NCBI GenBank assembly: GCA_964586315.1
Contig: CAZPHE010000003.1
Coordinates: 29,287-93,286, forward strand
Source: CAZEER01 sp964586315
GTDB taxonomy: Bacteria; Fidelibacterota; Marinisomatia; Marinisomatales; UBA1611
Direction of reading: 5' to 3'
Length of the DNA stretch: 64,000 bases
The notes under the pieces are model-generated. The model was not told the origin of the DNA and ran no database searches. It was given only the letters and a program-made list of their open reading frames with translations. The position numbers were made by a program, and so were the translations under genes. Below, piece by piece: positions 7,762 through 16,543 of the stretch. Each line of letters starts with the position of its first letter. The first letter of the stretch is position 1.

Positions 7762-8709
7762 TTGTTCTTTTCATATTCTTTTAGTTTTATTAAGCAGATT
7801 AGAAAATGGGGATTTTTTTTATTCTGTATTTTATCAGGTCAAAACATCTATCAAGGTGAAATAACATTTGATTATAATGGAACCGTGGATGGCTTTTTTT
7901 CATCTACTGTTGATGATACATTAATTACAGGTGTTTCTTTCAACCAGAATATTGGAGATACAACTTTTTTCCTAATAGCTTCTATTTCACAGCAAGATGA
8001 TAATGAGTTTGATTTATTTTTAGCAGTTTTGAGAGATACTACATTCCCTGTCCAACCTCGAATTTGGGATATTCCTGGTGAAGGAGATGATGACAATCCT
8101 TTGAGCCTAGAAAGTATAATTATATTTATGCCTGCTCTTGATTCATCTTTTGTTAATCAGCTTTTTGAAACATTCACAGATACATCAACAACTGGAGATA
8201 CAACAGATATTTTAGAAGATGTTTTTTCTGAATTATCAAATGATTTATATCTGGGTCTTGAAGGTGAGCTTGAAATAACCATTGCATCTGATTCTTTAAT
8301 TGTTGGTGTTTTTAACACAGTTATGATAAAGCCTGCTTTTTATTTCCCTCCTCATACTGTAAGTATAGATAATGGAGAATTCTATTTCAATAATGTGAAT
8401 ATCCCTGAATTAAATACAACAATTAAAAATACGTTAAGCCCAACATCCCTTAAATTATACCCTGCGTATCCAAATCCATTTAATCCTATTACAACAATCC
8501 AATATTATCACTCTGGACAATTGGAATTTGTTTCATTGTTTATATACGATATAAATGGTAAAAAATTAGAGATGCTTTATGAAGGTAAACCAACGATGGG
8601 AATCAATAAGATTCAATGGAAACCTAATAAGCTTCCTAGTGGAGTTTATTTTGTGGGACTTAAAACAAATTCTTCTATCAAATCTCAAAAATTAATATTA
8701 ATAAAATAA
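7762..8709 (+). CDS. Secreted protein with type IX sorting domain
   Basis: About 300 residues. The C-terminal 75 residues are a T9SS type A sorting domain: LYPAYPNPFNP, TTIQYY, a VSLFIYDINGKK strand, then SGVYFVGLKT and a basic end (KSQKLILIK). Such domains direct proteins across the outer membrane by the Por system and are removed or used for attachment. The body is acidic and Thr/Ser/Asp-rich with no known catalytic motif; it may be an adhesin or binding protein. The start is doubtful: no ATG is in frame, the TTG at 7762 lacks a ribosome site, and the best signal peptide (KQIRKWGFFLFCILSG) would begin at an ATT at 7789. Its stop overlaps the next start by one base. Confidence 0.8.
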   Translation: MFFSYSFSFIKQIRKWGFFLFCILSGQNIYQGEITFDYNGTVDGFFSSTVDDTLITGVSFNQNIGDTTFFLIASISQQDDNEFDLFLAVLRDTTFPVQPRIWDIPGEGDDDNPLSLESIIIFMPALDSSFVNQLFETFTDTSTTGDTTDILEDVFSELSNDLYLGLEGELEITIASDSLIVGVFNTVMIKPAFYFPPHTVSIDNGEFYFNNVNIPELNTTIKNTLSPTSLKLYPAYPNPFNPITTIQYYHSGQLEFVSLFIYDINGKKLEMLYEGKPTMGINKIQWKPNKLPSGVYFVGLKTNSSIKSQKLILIK

Positions 8710-9026
8710 TGGATGATATAAAATTAAACCACCATGAAATTGTAAATGATCTTATTTTAATACAATGGGATGATGGCACTGAAAATGCATTGAACCTTAA
8801 GAAAATGAGAGATAATTGTCCATGTGCAAATTGTGCAGGTGAAACTGATGTTTTTGGCAATGTATATAAAGGTCCACCTCAAATTATGAAAGCTGATAGT
8901 TATCAAGTGACTGGCATTAGGTCTATTGGATATTATGCTATTCAACCATTCTGGAAAGATGGACATCATGATGGAATTTACTCTTTTAAATTGTTAAAAA
9001 AACTTTGTGACACTTTTGATAATTAA
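8709..9026 (+). CDS. DUF971 (gamma-butyrobetaine hydroxylase N-terminal-like) protein
   Basis: A 105-residue stand-alone DUF971 domain. The pattern WDDGTENALNLKKMRDNCPC, a following CANCAGE, and the closing GHHDGIYSFKLLKKLC are diagnostic. The same domain forms the zinc-containing N terminus of eukaryotic gamma-butyrobetaine hydroxylase; in bacteria the free form is common, often near Fe-S genes, and its role is not settled. The cysteines (CPCANC) and histidines could bind a metal. It overlaps the preceding and following genes by one base each, so it is in the same transcript as the exported proteins around it, although it has no signal peptide. Confidence 0.85.
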   Translation: MDDIKLNHHEIVNDLILIQWDDGTENALNLKKMRDNCPCANCAGETDVFGNVYKGPPQIMKADSYQVTGIRSIGYYAIQPFWKDGHHDGIYSFKLLKKLCDTFDN

Positions 9027-9988
9027 TGATTATCCAGATCTCTAAACTCTTCATTTTTTGTTTTACAATTATTTTTGCCAAAGAATTCCCAATTCAAACA
9101 ATTCCCTTAAAAGGTTTAATAACAGATCCAAAACAAGAAATTTCAGGTATGGATTGGCATAATGAAAATCTGTTTTTACTACCAGAAAACTTAGGTGGCT
9201 ATCTGTTTATGATACCTAAAAATCAATTAAAAAATGCTATAGAGTTAAAAACACTTGATCCTATTCTCCCTTTAAAAACTAATCTAATTACTCCAGATTA
9301 CTCGATTTTAATCCCTGGATTTGATGGGTTAGAAGCGATATCATTTTATGAGGATGAAGTTTTTATTTGTATTGAGGCAGAAAATAATAAAGTTATGGAA
9401 GGCTATATTGCCTGGGGTATAATAAATCCTAAAACCTTCCAAATCACAATACCCGAAAAAAACTTAAAAAAACTTAACACGCCTATACAAATTAATAACA
9501 TGTCTTTTGAAAGCATTGTTATTCATAACAATAATGCTATACTGCTTTACGAAGCCAATGGCTATAACCTACAAAAACATGTAAGGCAACCCGTTCTTTC
9601 ATTGTTAGATTACTCTTTAAAAAAAATTGATTTCCCAAATATTGAATATAGATTAACAGATGCAACTAAAGTCTATAATAATAAGTTTTGGGCCATTAAC
9701 TATTTTTGGTCTGGTGACAAAAAAAAACTCAATCCAGCACTAGATAAGATTAACAAAAAATTTCCAAAAATTGGCTCTCATAAAAAATCTGAAACAGTAG
9801 AACGATTGATTGAATTTGAAATAAAAAACGATACAATAACCATTTCAGAGAGTGAGCCAATCCAACTTTATTTAGAAGACGGCAAGGCCCGAAACTGGGA
9901 AGCAATTGCAAAATTTAATCAAAATGGTTTTTTAATCGCTACAGATAAATATCCCAAAATGATATTGGGATATGTCTCGGTCAATTAA
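9026..9988 (+). CDS. Exported esterase-like phytase-type protein
   Basis: A 320-residue protein with a Sec signal (about residues 1-18, ending IIFAKE). It looks like the esterase-like activity of phytase family: a beta-propeller with repeated strands (ISGMDWHNENLFLLPE, IPGFDGLEAISFY) and the family end motif RNWEAIAKF followed by FLIATDK. Known relatives are secreted or periplasmic; some are linked to phosphate release, but enzymatic proof is thin. Its stop is followed directly by the next gene, a phosphodiesterase, and then by an S1/P1 nuclease, which supports a phosphorus-related role. Family call moderate, activity inferred. Confidence 0.6.
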   Translation: MIIQISKLFIFCFTIIFAKEFPIQTIPLKGLITDPKQEISGMDWHNENLFLLPENLGGYLFMIPKNQLKNAIELKTLDPILPLKTNLITPDYSILIPGFDGLEAISFYEDEVFICIEAENNKVMEGYIAWGIINPKTFQITIPEKNLKKLNTPIQINNMSFESIVIHNNNAILLYEANGYNLQKHVRQPVLSLLDYSLKKIDFPNIEYRLTDATKVYNNKFWAINYFWSGDKKKLNPALDKINKKFPKIGSHKKSETVERLIEFEIKNDTITISESEPIQLYLEDGKARNWEAIAKFNQNGFLIATDKYPKMILGYVSVN

Positions 9989-11200
9989 TTGAAAAATTTC
10001 TACACATTTTTTCTTTGGATTATAATATTTTTTATTGGGTGTAGTAATAAAGATGATGAACCCTATGTTTTACTAGTATCCTTTGATGGTTTCAGATCTG
10101 ATTATATCGATTGGTATAAAACACCCAATATGGATGCGTTCATTAATGGAGGTGTTCGATCTGAAGGTCTCATTCCTGTTTTTGTATCAAAAACATTTCC
10201 AAATCATTACAGTTTAGCTACTGGTTTGCATGTGGAAAACCATGGTCTAATTGGAAATCATTTTTATGATCCTGTTCTTAATGATCAATATTCTTTAAGT
10301 AACCGTTCAAAAGTAGAAGATCCAAAATTTTATAGTGGCGAGCCAATATGGATAACGGCAGAAAAACAAGGATTAAAAACCGCATCCTATTTTTGGGTTG
10401 GAACTGAAGCTCCAATAAATGGTACCTATCCTAGTATATGGAAAAACTATGATCATCATTTTCCATTCGTATCAAGAATTGATTCTGTTGTCTCTTGGTT
10501 TTCGCTTCCACCACACAAACGACCTCGTTTATGTTTATTATATTTTCATGAACCCGATGCAACTGGACATGAAACAGGACCTAGAAGCAAAGAAACTGAA
10601 AATATGGTCACAAAAATGGATTCACTTTTTGGAATATTGATTCAAAAATTAAATACATTACCTATTGCATCTAATTTAAATATAATTGCTGTATCTGATC
10701 ATGGTATGGCAGAAATTAGTTCTAGTAGAACAGTTAATCTTAATGATTACACAAATATGGAAGGCATCATTCAAGAGGGCTCTGGGCCCTATGCCTTACT
10801 CTATGGTAAAAATAAATCTAAATTTAAAAATATTGTTAAAGATCTAAATAAATCTTCAAACATAACAGCCTATCTAAAAAAAGATATTCCAGAGCGATTT
10901 CACTTTAAAAATCATTACCGTATTAAAGATATATTGGTACTTGCAGATGAAGGCTGGTACATAAAAAATCAAGCTGTTAGTAGTACATCAGAAGCTGGTA
11001 AATATATACCAAAAGGTGGGACTCATGGCTATGATAACCAATTGAAAAGTATGCACGCTTTAATTATNNNNNNNNNNNNNNNNGTTCCACCTTTTGAGAA
11101 TATTAATATATACCCATTAATATGCCATATTCTTAATATTGAACCTCGTGAAAATATAGATGGAAACCTGGAAAACATTATTAATATTATAAACAAATGA
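9989..11200 (+). CDS. Nucleotide pyrophosphatase/phosphodiesterase (NPP) lipoprotein
   Basis: About 403 residues as deposited. A TTG start right after the preceding stop gives a lipoprotein signal with lipobox FIGC (Cys18). The alkaline-phosphatase-superfamily core follows: SFDGFRSDY with metal Asp33, nucleophile Thr69 in SKTFPNHYS, EPDATGHETGP, and VSDHGMAE. This matches the ecto-nucleotide pyrophosphatase/phosphodiesterase family, which splits phosphodiester and pyrophosphate bonds in nucleotides using two zinc ions. A 16-N gap (11068-11083) falls in the C-terminal region where the family has a GPxF segment. The gene ends with a four-base overlap with the S1/P1 nuclease gene. The location fits periplasmic or surface cleavage of nucleotides. 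Confidence 0.88.
   Translation: MKNFYTFFLWIIIFFIGCSNKDDEPYVLLVSFDGFRSDYIDWYKTPNMDAFINGGVRSEGLIPVFVSKTFPNHYSLATGLHVENHGLIGNHFYDPVLNDQYSLSNRSKVEDPKFYSGEPIWITAEKQGLKTASYFWVGTEAPINGTYPSIWKNYDHHFPFVSRIDSVVSWFSLPPHKRPRLCLLYFHEPDATGHETGPRSKETENMVTKMDSLFGILIQKLNTLPIASNLNIIAVSDHGMAEISSSRTVNLNDYTNMEGIIQEGSGPYALLYGKNKSKFKNIVKDLNKSSNITAYLKKDIPERFHFKNHYRIKDILVLADEGWYIKNQAVSSTSEAGKYIPKGGTHGYDNQLKSMHALIXXXXXXVPPFENINIYPLICHILNIEPRENIDGNLENIINIINK
11068..11083. other. Assembly gap (16 N)
   Basis: Sixteen undetermined bases inside the NPP gene. The frame happens to be kept, but relatives have more residues between the ALF-like strand and the VPPFEN motif, so the true length may differ. Confidence 0.95.
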
Positions 11201-11958
11201 ATCCTTTATTAAAAATCACATTAATCATTACTTTTATAACACAATTATCCTTTGGATGGGGTAAAACTGGACATAGGATTGTGGGAAAAATTGCAGAAAC
11301 ATATTTGACTAAAAATGCAAAAATGCAAATTAAAAAACTTATGGGTCATCATGACCTTTCAAGAATGGGAAACTGGGCTGATGAAATAAAATCTGACCCT
11401 GATTGGAAAAAAGCAAATGACTGGCATTGGTGCACTATACCAGATGGCGAAGAATATCATAAAGGCAAGCATTCTGGAAAAGCAGTAGAAAAAGTCATTG
11501 AATTCATAGATATTCTTAAAAAAAAGAATTCTACTAAAGAAGAAAAACAAATTGCATTGAAATTCTTAATTCACCTTATAGGTGATCTACATCAGCCTCT
11601 TCATGTTGGAAACGGTGAAGATCGAGGGGGAAACAGTGTAAAGGTGAAATGGTTCAAGGAGCCAACCAATCTTCATAGTGTATGGGATACAAAATTAATT
11701 GATTTTCAAAAACTTAGTTATTCTGAATACGCGGATTATTTACTACTAAATGAAAACAGGGGAAAAATTAGAGAATGGCAGGGAGACTCCTTAATGGTCT
11801 ATGTAAATGAATCTAAAAATTCACGCAAACAATGCTATCAATTTTCAAATGATAATCTTAAATGGGATTATTTTTATATAAATAAAAATCTTTTAGAGAA
11901 ACGTCTATTGCAAGGCGGTGTCCGATTATCAGGCGAACTAAATAGAATATTTAAATAA
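11197..11958 (+). CDS. S1/P1-type nuclease, exported
   Basis: A 253-residue zinc-dependent nuclease. The signal peptide ends at Gly20, leaving Trp21 as the mature N terminus, which is the residue that supplies backbone ligands to the trinuclear zinc site in S1/P1 enzymes. Further ligands are visible: GKTGHRIVG (His27), NWADEIK (Asp), the HWCTIP region, and GDLHQPLHVG followed by DRGGN. The family cleaves single-stranded DNA and RNA and removes 3'-phosphates. It is the last gene of the exported hydrolase set and overlaps the NPP gene by four bases, so both should be made together and act outside the inner membrane. Confidence 0.92.
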   Translation: MNPLLKITLIITFITQLSFGWGKTGHRIVGKIAETYLTKNAKMQIKKLMGHHDLSRMGNWADEIKSDPDWKKANDWHWCTIPDGEEYHKGKHSGKAVEKVIEFIDILKKKNSTKEEKQIALKFLIHLIGDLHQPLHVGNGEDRGGNSVKVKWFKEPTNLHSVWDTKLIDFQKLSYSEYADYLLLNENRGKIREWQGDSLMVYVNESKNSRKQCYQFSNDNLKWDYFYINKNLLEKRLLQGGVRLSGELNRIFK

Positions 11959-11960
11959 TA

Positions 11961-12707
11961 TTATTTTGCTTTCCCTTGATCTGCAACATCGACAGCTCTT
12001 TTAGCAATTTCATCTTGATTCCCCAAATAATAATGTCTAATAGGTCTTAACTCCTCGTTCAATTCATATACAAGAGGCACACCTGTTGGGATATTTAATT
12101 CTACAATTTTATCATCGGACACTTGGTCAAGATATTTTACTAATGCTCTCAACGAATTACCATGAGCAACAATGATTACCCTTTTCCCAAAATCAATATC
12201 AGGCTTTATAGAATTAAACCAATAGGGCAAAAATCTGTCTACTGTATCTTGCAAACATTCAGAGTCTGGCAAATTTTTTGGTGATAATTCAGAATATTTT
12301 TTATCGAATCTTGGATGCCGTTCATCATCATTATCTAATTTGGGAGGTGGAATACTATAACTGCGACGCCAGATATGTACCTGAGCATCTCCATATTTAT
12401 TTGCAGTTTCAGTTTTATTCAGACCTTGAAGAGCTCCATAATGTCTTTCATTCAATCGCCAACTGGATTTAATAATAATATTTTCTAAATCCATTTCCTT
12501 AAGACAAATTTTCATTGTTTCACTAGCACGCTTTAGCAAGGATGTATGTACGACATCAAACTTTAAACCAGCATCTTTAAGCAGTCTACCTGATTCTTTA
12601 GCCTCTAAACGACCTGTTTCTGTTAAATCAACATCTGTCCAACCTGTGAATCGATTATCTAAGTTCCACTGGCTTTGGCCATGACGTAATAGCACAAGTT
12701 TTTTCAT
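11961..12707 (-). CDS. gpmA: 2,3-bisphosphoglycerate-dependent phosphoglycerate mutase
   Basis: A 248-residue enzyme interconverting 3- and 2-phosphoglycerate in glycolysis and gluconeogenesis. LVLLRHGQSQWN carries the catalytic histidine, followed by NRFTGWTDVDLTETG, LNERHYGALQGLNK and VAHGNSLRAL with the second histidine. These residues and the length fit the cofactor-dependent (dPGM) type. An upstream TTG at 12725 would add six residues, but the ATG at 12707 starts the protein exactly where the family begins (MKKLVLLRHG). It is convergent with the nuclease gene, separated by two bases, and divergent from the SRAP gene. Confidence 0.95.
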   Translation of the reverse strand: MKKLVLLRHGQSQWNLDNRFTGWTDVDLTETGRLEAKESGRLLKDAGLKFDVVHTSLLKRASETMKICLKEMDLENIIIKSSWRLNERHYGALQGLNKTETANKYGDAQVHIWRRSYSIPPPKLDNDDERHPRFDKKYSELSPKNLPDSECLQDTVDRFLPYWFNSIKPDIDFGKRVIIVAHGNSLRALVKYLDQVSDDKIVELNIPTGVPLVYELNEELRPIRHYYLGNQDEIAKRAVDVADQGKAK

Positions 12708-12800
12708 TATTATAAAACCACTCAATTTTATAGAATTTTAGTTATAAAAATTCCAAATGATCTATTCATGACAAAAGCCTTTTTTTAATTATATTTTGGT

Positions 12801-13484
12801 ATGTGTGGAAGAGCAACGATTACAAAAGATATGTTATCCATTATTGAAGACTTAACCATTGATCAATGGATATCAAAACATTATACCCCCAGTTATAATA
12901 TAGCCCCTACCCAATATTCTCCCATATTAATTGGTAAAAACAATTCTAGATATGTACAAATGTTGAAGTGGGGTCTTGTTCCTCAATGGTCTAAAAACCT
13001 ATCTATTGGATCAAAAATGATTAATGCACGTTCGGAAACACTTCTTAACAAACCATCTTTTAAAACTTTAGTTGATCTGAATAGATGCGTAGTGATTACT
13101 GATGGATATTTTGAATGGGCAAACGCACAACCACATTTTATTTTTCATCCAGAAAAAAAAATATTACCAATGGCTGGACTTTGGGCATCATGGGTATCAT
13201 CATTTTCAAAAAAAATTTCCACATACACAATAATTACAACATCTTCACAAAAAGCGATTTCTCATATACACGATCGTATGCCCGTAATATTAAATACAGA
13301 AAATATTGATGAATGGATTCATTGTAAAAATTTTAATTTTTCTTCTGTTATTCAATATTTAATTCCATATAAGAAAAATTTATCATTCTATCCAGTATCA
13401 ACAATAGTTAACTCACCGAAAACCAACACAAAAGAATGTATTGATCCTATAAATGATCAATCGAGAACTCTTGATATATTTTAA
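12801..13484 (+). CDS. SRAP (HMCES/YedK) abasic-site protein
   Basis: A 227-residue SRAP domain protein. Cys2 in MCGR becomes the N terminus after Met removal and forms the thiazolidine crosslink with abasic sites in single-stranded DNA. Other conserved parts are YNIAPTQ, the LKWGLVPQWS segment, INARSET, GYFEWA (active-site Glu) and IHDRMPVIL (His). The family shields abasic sites at replication forks and can later reverse the crosslink. Some N-terminal strands are followed by a slightly longer C-terminal tail. It stands alone, without the SOS genes it sometimes accompanies, and is divergent from gpmA. Confidence 0.92.
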   Translation: MCGRATITKDMLSIIEDLTIDQWISKHYTPSYNIAPTQYSPILIGKNNSRYVQMLKWGLVPQWSKNLSIGSKMINARSETLLNKPSFKTLVDLNRCVVITDGYFEWANAQPHFIFHPEKKILPMAGLWASWVSSFSKKISTYTIITTSSQKAISHIHDRMPVILNTENIDEWIHCKNFNFSSVIQYLIPYKKNLSFYPVSTIVNSPKTNTKECIDPINDQSRTLDIF

Positions 13485-13652
13485 TGATAAATGGTATTCA
13501 TTTCTGATTAAAATCAAATAAAAGCTTAACTTAATAGGTATCTAATTACAATAGGAGAGTAGGAGAGATCTGAATTTTTAATGCTCTATTATCTAGATAT
13601 TTAATAAAAAATAGTAATAATAATTTGATCAATATTTTTTTCAATATTGTTT

Positions 13653-13670
13653 CTATTTTGATTAAAATAG
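13653..13670. promoter_or_regulatory. Palindrome upstream of the TonB-dependent receptor
   Basis: CTATTTT and AAAATAG flank a GATT centre, giving 7-bp arms 47 bases before the receptor ATG. The core GATTAAAAT recurs at 13506-13514. This could be an operator for the receptor gene. No convincing -35/-10 pair was found. A tandem TAGGAGAG repeat lies at 13552-13567. Confidence 0.3.
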
Positions 13671-13716
13671 GGTGTCTATTTCAATGAAATTTTATATTTT
13701 AACTAAGGAGAAACAC

Positions 13717-16488
13717 ATGAATCGTTATCCACGAATCGTGGCTGGACTCTTTTTATTTTCCCTGACAACATTCCTTGCTGCCCAGATGACTGTATCTGGG
13801 ACAGTAACGGATGCATCAACAGGAGATGCTCTTGCGGGCGCAAATGTTGTCGTAGATGGGACAGATAATGGAGCAGCTGCTGATGCCAGCGGAGCATTTA
13901 CAATAAACAATGTCCCAAATGGTGCAACTTTGACTGCATCTATGATTGGTTATTCAAATGCTTCAATGACTGCCGCAAGAACAGTTAATTTCACACTTTC
14001 TGCATCCGCAGTTGCAATGTCTGGTCTAGAAGTACTGGCGTCTCGGGCAGATGAGAAAACACCTGTTGCGTACACAACTGTTAGTAAAGCACAAATGGAA
14101 GCTCGACTAGGTTCACAAGATATACCAATGTCTTTAAATACAACACCTAGTGTATATGCAACACAGCAAGGTGGCGGAGCTGGAGATGCTCGTATTAATG
14201 TACGAGGTTTTAATCAGAGAAACATTGCTGTTATGATTAATGGTGTTCCACAAAATGATATGGAAAATGGTTGGGTCTATTGGTCTAACTGGGATGGTGT
14301 AGGAGATGCTACTTCATCTATTCAAATGCAACGTGGTCTGAGTGCTGTAAACCTTGCAGCTCCTTCTATTGGTGGAACCATGAATATCATTACAGATCCA
14401 GCAGCGAATAACAGAGGTGGAAAATTCAGACAAGAACTGGGTGCAGGTTCATTTTTAAAGACTACACTTAATTATAATACAGGTCTCTTAATGAGTGACA
14501 AACTTGCATTAAGTGGAACCTTAGTCCGTAAAACTGGTGAAGGTGTTATTGACAAAACCTGGACGGATGCCTGGGCATACTATTTAGGTGCTAGTTTTCA
14601 AATGAATGATGCGAATCGTTTTGAATTATATGCAGTAGGAGCACCTCAACGTCATGGACAAAACCTTTATAAACAAAATGCTGGTGCTTATGATCAAGCA
14701 TTTGCAACTGGTATGGACGGTTATGATGCTGGTGCAGTAGCTGATGATGGTGAGTTTGTTGAAGTTGGCAGGACATTTAATCAAAATTGGAGTCCTGTAG
14801 ATCCATCATATACAGGTCAACAATATTGGTACATGTATGGTGCTAAAACAGTAGACCGACATGACCCTAATTTCTTAAATGAACGTGAGAATTTTTTTCA
14901 CAAACCTCTTGTTAATTTCAATCATTATTTAACTCTAAGTGATAACATGCGATTATCTTCAGTCTTTTATTGGTCAGGCGGATCAGGTGGAGGAACTGGA
15001 ACATATGGTGATGTTGCCAGATTGGATGCTGATGGCACATCTGATTTATCTTTGGATGGCTATAAATTTTACTATGGAAAATCTCCTTGGACATGGGATT
15101 GGAACGGAACAATTGCTGCTAACTCTAGTGGTGCATCAGATGTGGTAGTTTTCCAGAGAGACACTGTTTCAAGAGGAGATAAAGAATCTATTGGTATCCT
15201 TAGAAATAGTATCAATCGTCAAAGTACAATTGGTGCTATCTCTAAATTGAACTTTGATTTGGGTGATGCTCTAAAGCTTCAGGCAGGTCTAGACTGGAGA
15301 ACAGCAGGAATTGAACACGCTCGTGAAGTCCGTGATTTACTTGGTGGTGACTACTATACAGATTATGCTGATGATAACTATCCTGATGGTAAACAAGTTG
15401 GATTGGGTGATATTATTGCCTACTGGAATGAAACTACGGTTGATTGGTTAGGCTTCTTTGGGCAAGGTGCTTACTCATCTGGACCAATATCGGCATATGG
15501 TATGTTTGGATGGTCACAAATAGAATATACATATCAAGATCATTTTACAGTTGCAGATGCAGTAATTGATCATGGCGACCCAATAACCGCAACACAGTTC
15601 AAAGGTGGCGCCATGTACGATTTGAATGATAACCTAAGTTTATTTGCAAATTATGGTCTTGTTGAAAAACCACCAATTATGGATAATGTAATTTATTATG
15701 ATGGAACAGTAGCAAAAGATCCAGAAAATGAAAAATTTTCAAGCCTGGAAGGTGGAGTAAACTTTCGTGCTGGTAATATGGCAGTAAAAGCGAATTACTA
15801 CATGACAAAATGGATGGATCGTAACTTAACAAAAGCTGTTACAACTGGACAAGGATCTAGCGGAGATACAGATGTAATCTTTTTAACTGGTGTAAACCAA
15901 GACCATTCTGGTCTAGAACTAGAAGCATCTATGCAAGTCATCGATATGCTTCATTTAAACGCTGCAATGGGAATGGGAACATGGAAATTTGTTAGTGATG
16001 CTTCAGGAAATTATCAGGAATACACTGATTCTGGTGCAGTTCAAACTACCTACACCTATGCATTAGATGGTTTATATGTAGGTGATATGCCCCAAACAGG
16101 AATGGCCCTAGGTGTTACTTTAGCCCCTATTGAAGGTTTAAGTGTACAAGCTCTATTCAACTACTATGATAAAAACTACTCAGATTGGAGTCCAGGTGCA
16201 CGAGAAGTAGATGCTGGTGGCACTGCAGATAGAGAGCAAGTATGGATGGCTCCATCATATAATAAATTAGATCTGCATGTTAATTATGATCTACCTTTAA
16301 GTATTGCTGGTACTGAAATGACTGCTTTCTTACATGTGTTCAACGCATTAGATGCAGTTTATGTCCAAGATGCTGTAGATCATAGTCAATATAATAGTTG
16401 GGGGGATAAAGTACACGCCGCGCATAATGCTGAAGTGTTCTTCGGTACTCCTATGTATTTTAATGCTGGTCTGACTATTAATTTCTAA
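13717..16488 (+). CDS. TonB-dependent outer-membrane receptor
   Basis: A 923-residue receptor. The ATG at 13717 has a perfect AAGGAG seven bases upstream and yields a clean signal peptide (ending LAAQ, residue 23). Residues 24-105 form a carboxypeptidase-regulatory-like Ig domain (VSGTVTDASTGDALAGANV), followed by the plug (INVRGFNQRNIAVMINGVP, GLSAVNLAAPSIGGTMNI) and a 22-strand barrel ending in LTINF. Such receptors import large ligands with TonB energy; the Ig-like domain is typical of FCB-group transporters. The ligand cannot be read from sequence, and there is no SusD gene beside it. Its richer Gly/Ala/Asp content and less AT-biased codons suggest high expression. It is followed by a strong terminator. 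Confidence 0.93.
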   Translation: MNRYPRIVAGLFLFSLTTFLAAQMTVSGTVTDASTGDALAGANVVVDGTDNGAAADASGAFTINNVPNGATLTASMIGYSNASMTAARTVNFTLSASAVAMSGLEVLASRADEKTPVAYTTVSKAQMEARLGSQDIPMSLNTTPSVYATQQGGGAGDARINVRGFNQRNIAVMINGVPQNDMENGWVYWSNWDGVGDATSSIQMQRGLSAVNLAAPSIGGTMNIITDPAANNRGGKFRQELGAGSFLKTTLNYNTGLLMSDKLALSGTLVRKTGEGVIDKTWTDAWAYYLGASFQMNDANRFELYAVGAPQRHGQNLYKQNAGAYDQAFATGMDGYDAGAVADDGEFVEVGRTFNQNWSPVDPSYTGQQYWYMYGAKTVDRHDPNFLNERENFFHKPLVNFNHYLTLSDNMRLSSVFYWSGGSGGGTGTYGDVARLDADGTSDLSLDGYKFYYGKSPWTWDWNGTIAANSSGASDVVVFQRDTVSRGDKESIGILRNSINRQSTIGAISKLNFDLGDALKLQAGLDWRTAGIEHAREVRDLLGGDYYTDYADDNYPDGKQVGLGDIIAYWNETTVDWLGFFGQGAYSSGPISAYGMFGWSQIEYTYQDHFTVADAVIDHGDPITATQFKGGAMYDLNDNLSLFANYGLVEKPPIMDNVIYYDGTVAKDPENEKFSSLEGGVNFRAGNMAVKANYYMTKWMDRNLTKAVTTGQGSSGDTDVIFLTGVNQDHSGLELEASMQVIDMLHLNAAMGMGTWKFVSDASGNYQEYTDSGAVQTTYTYALDGLYVGDMPQTGMALGVTLAPIEGLSVQALFNYYDKNYSDWSPGAREVDAGGTADREQVWMAPSYNKLDLHVNYDLPLSIAGTEMTAFLHVFNALDAVYVQDAVDHSQYNSWGDKVHAAHNAEVFFGTPMYFNAGLTINF

Positions 16489-16509
16489 TTTAGAAATTCA
16501 ATGTAATAA

Positions 16510-16539
16510 AAAAGCCTCCTTAAAAAGGAGGCTTTTTTA
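16510..16539. terminator. Bidirectional intrinsic terminator
   Basis: GCCTCCTT (16514-16521) and AAGGAGGC (16525-16532) with an AAA loop, flanked by A and T runs, between the convergent receptor gene and the coiled-coil gene that ends at 16544. It can serve both strands. Confidence 0.93.
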
Positions 16540-16543
16540 TTTC

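Noticed and set aside
13672..13716. Earlier start of the TonB-dependent receptor
   Set aside because: The ATG at 13717 has AAGGAG upstream and starts the signal peptide.
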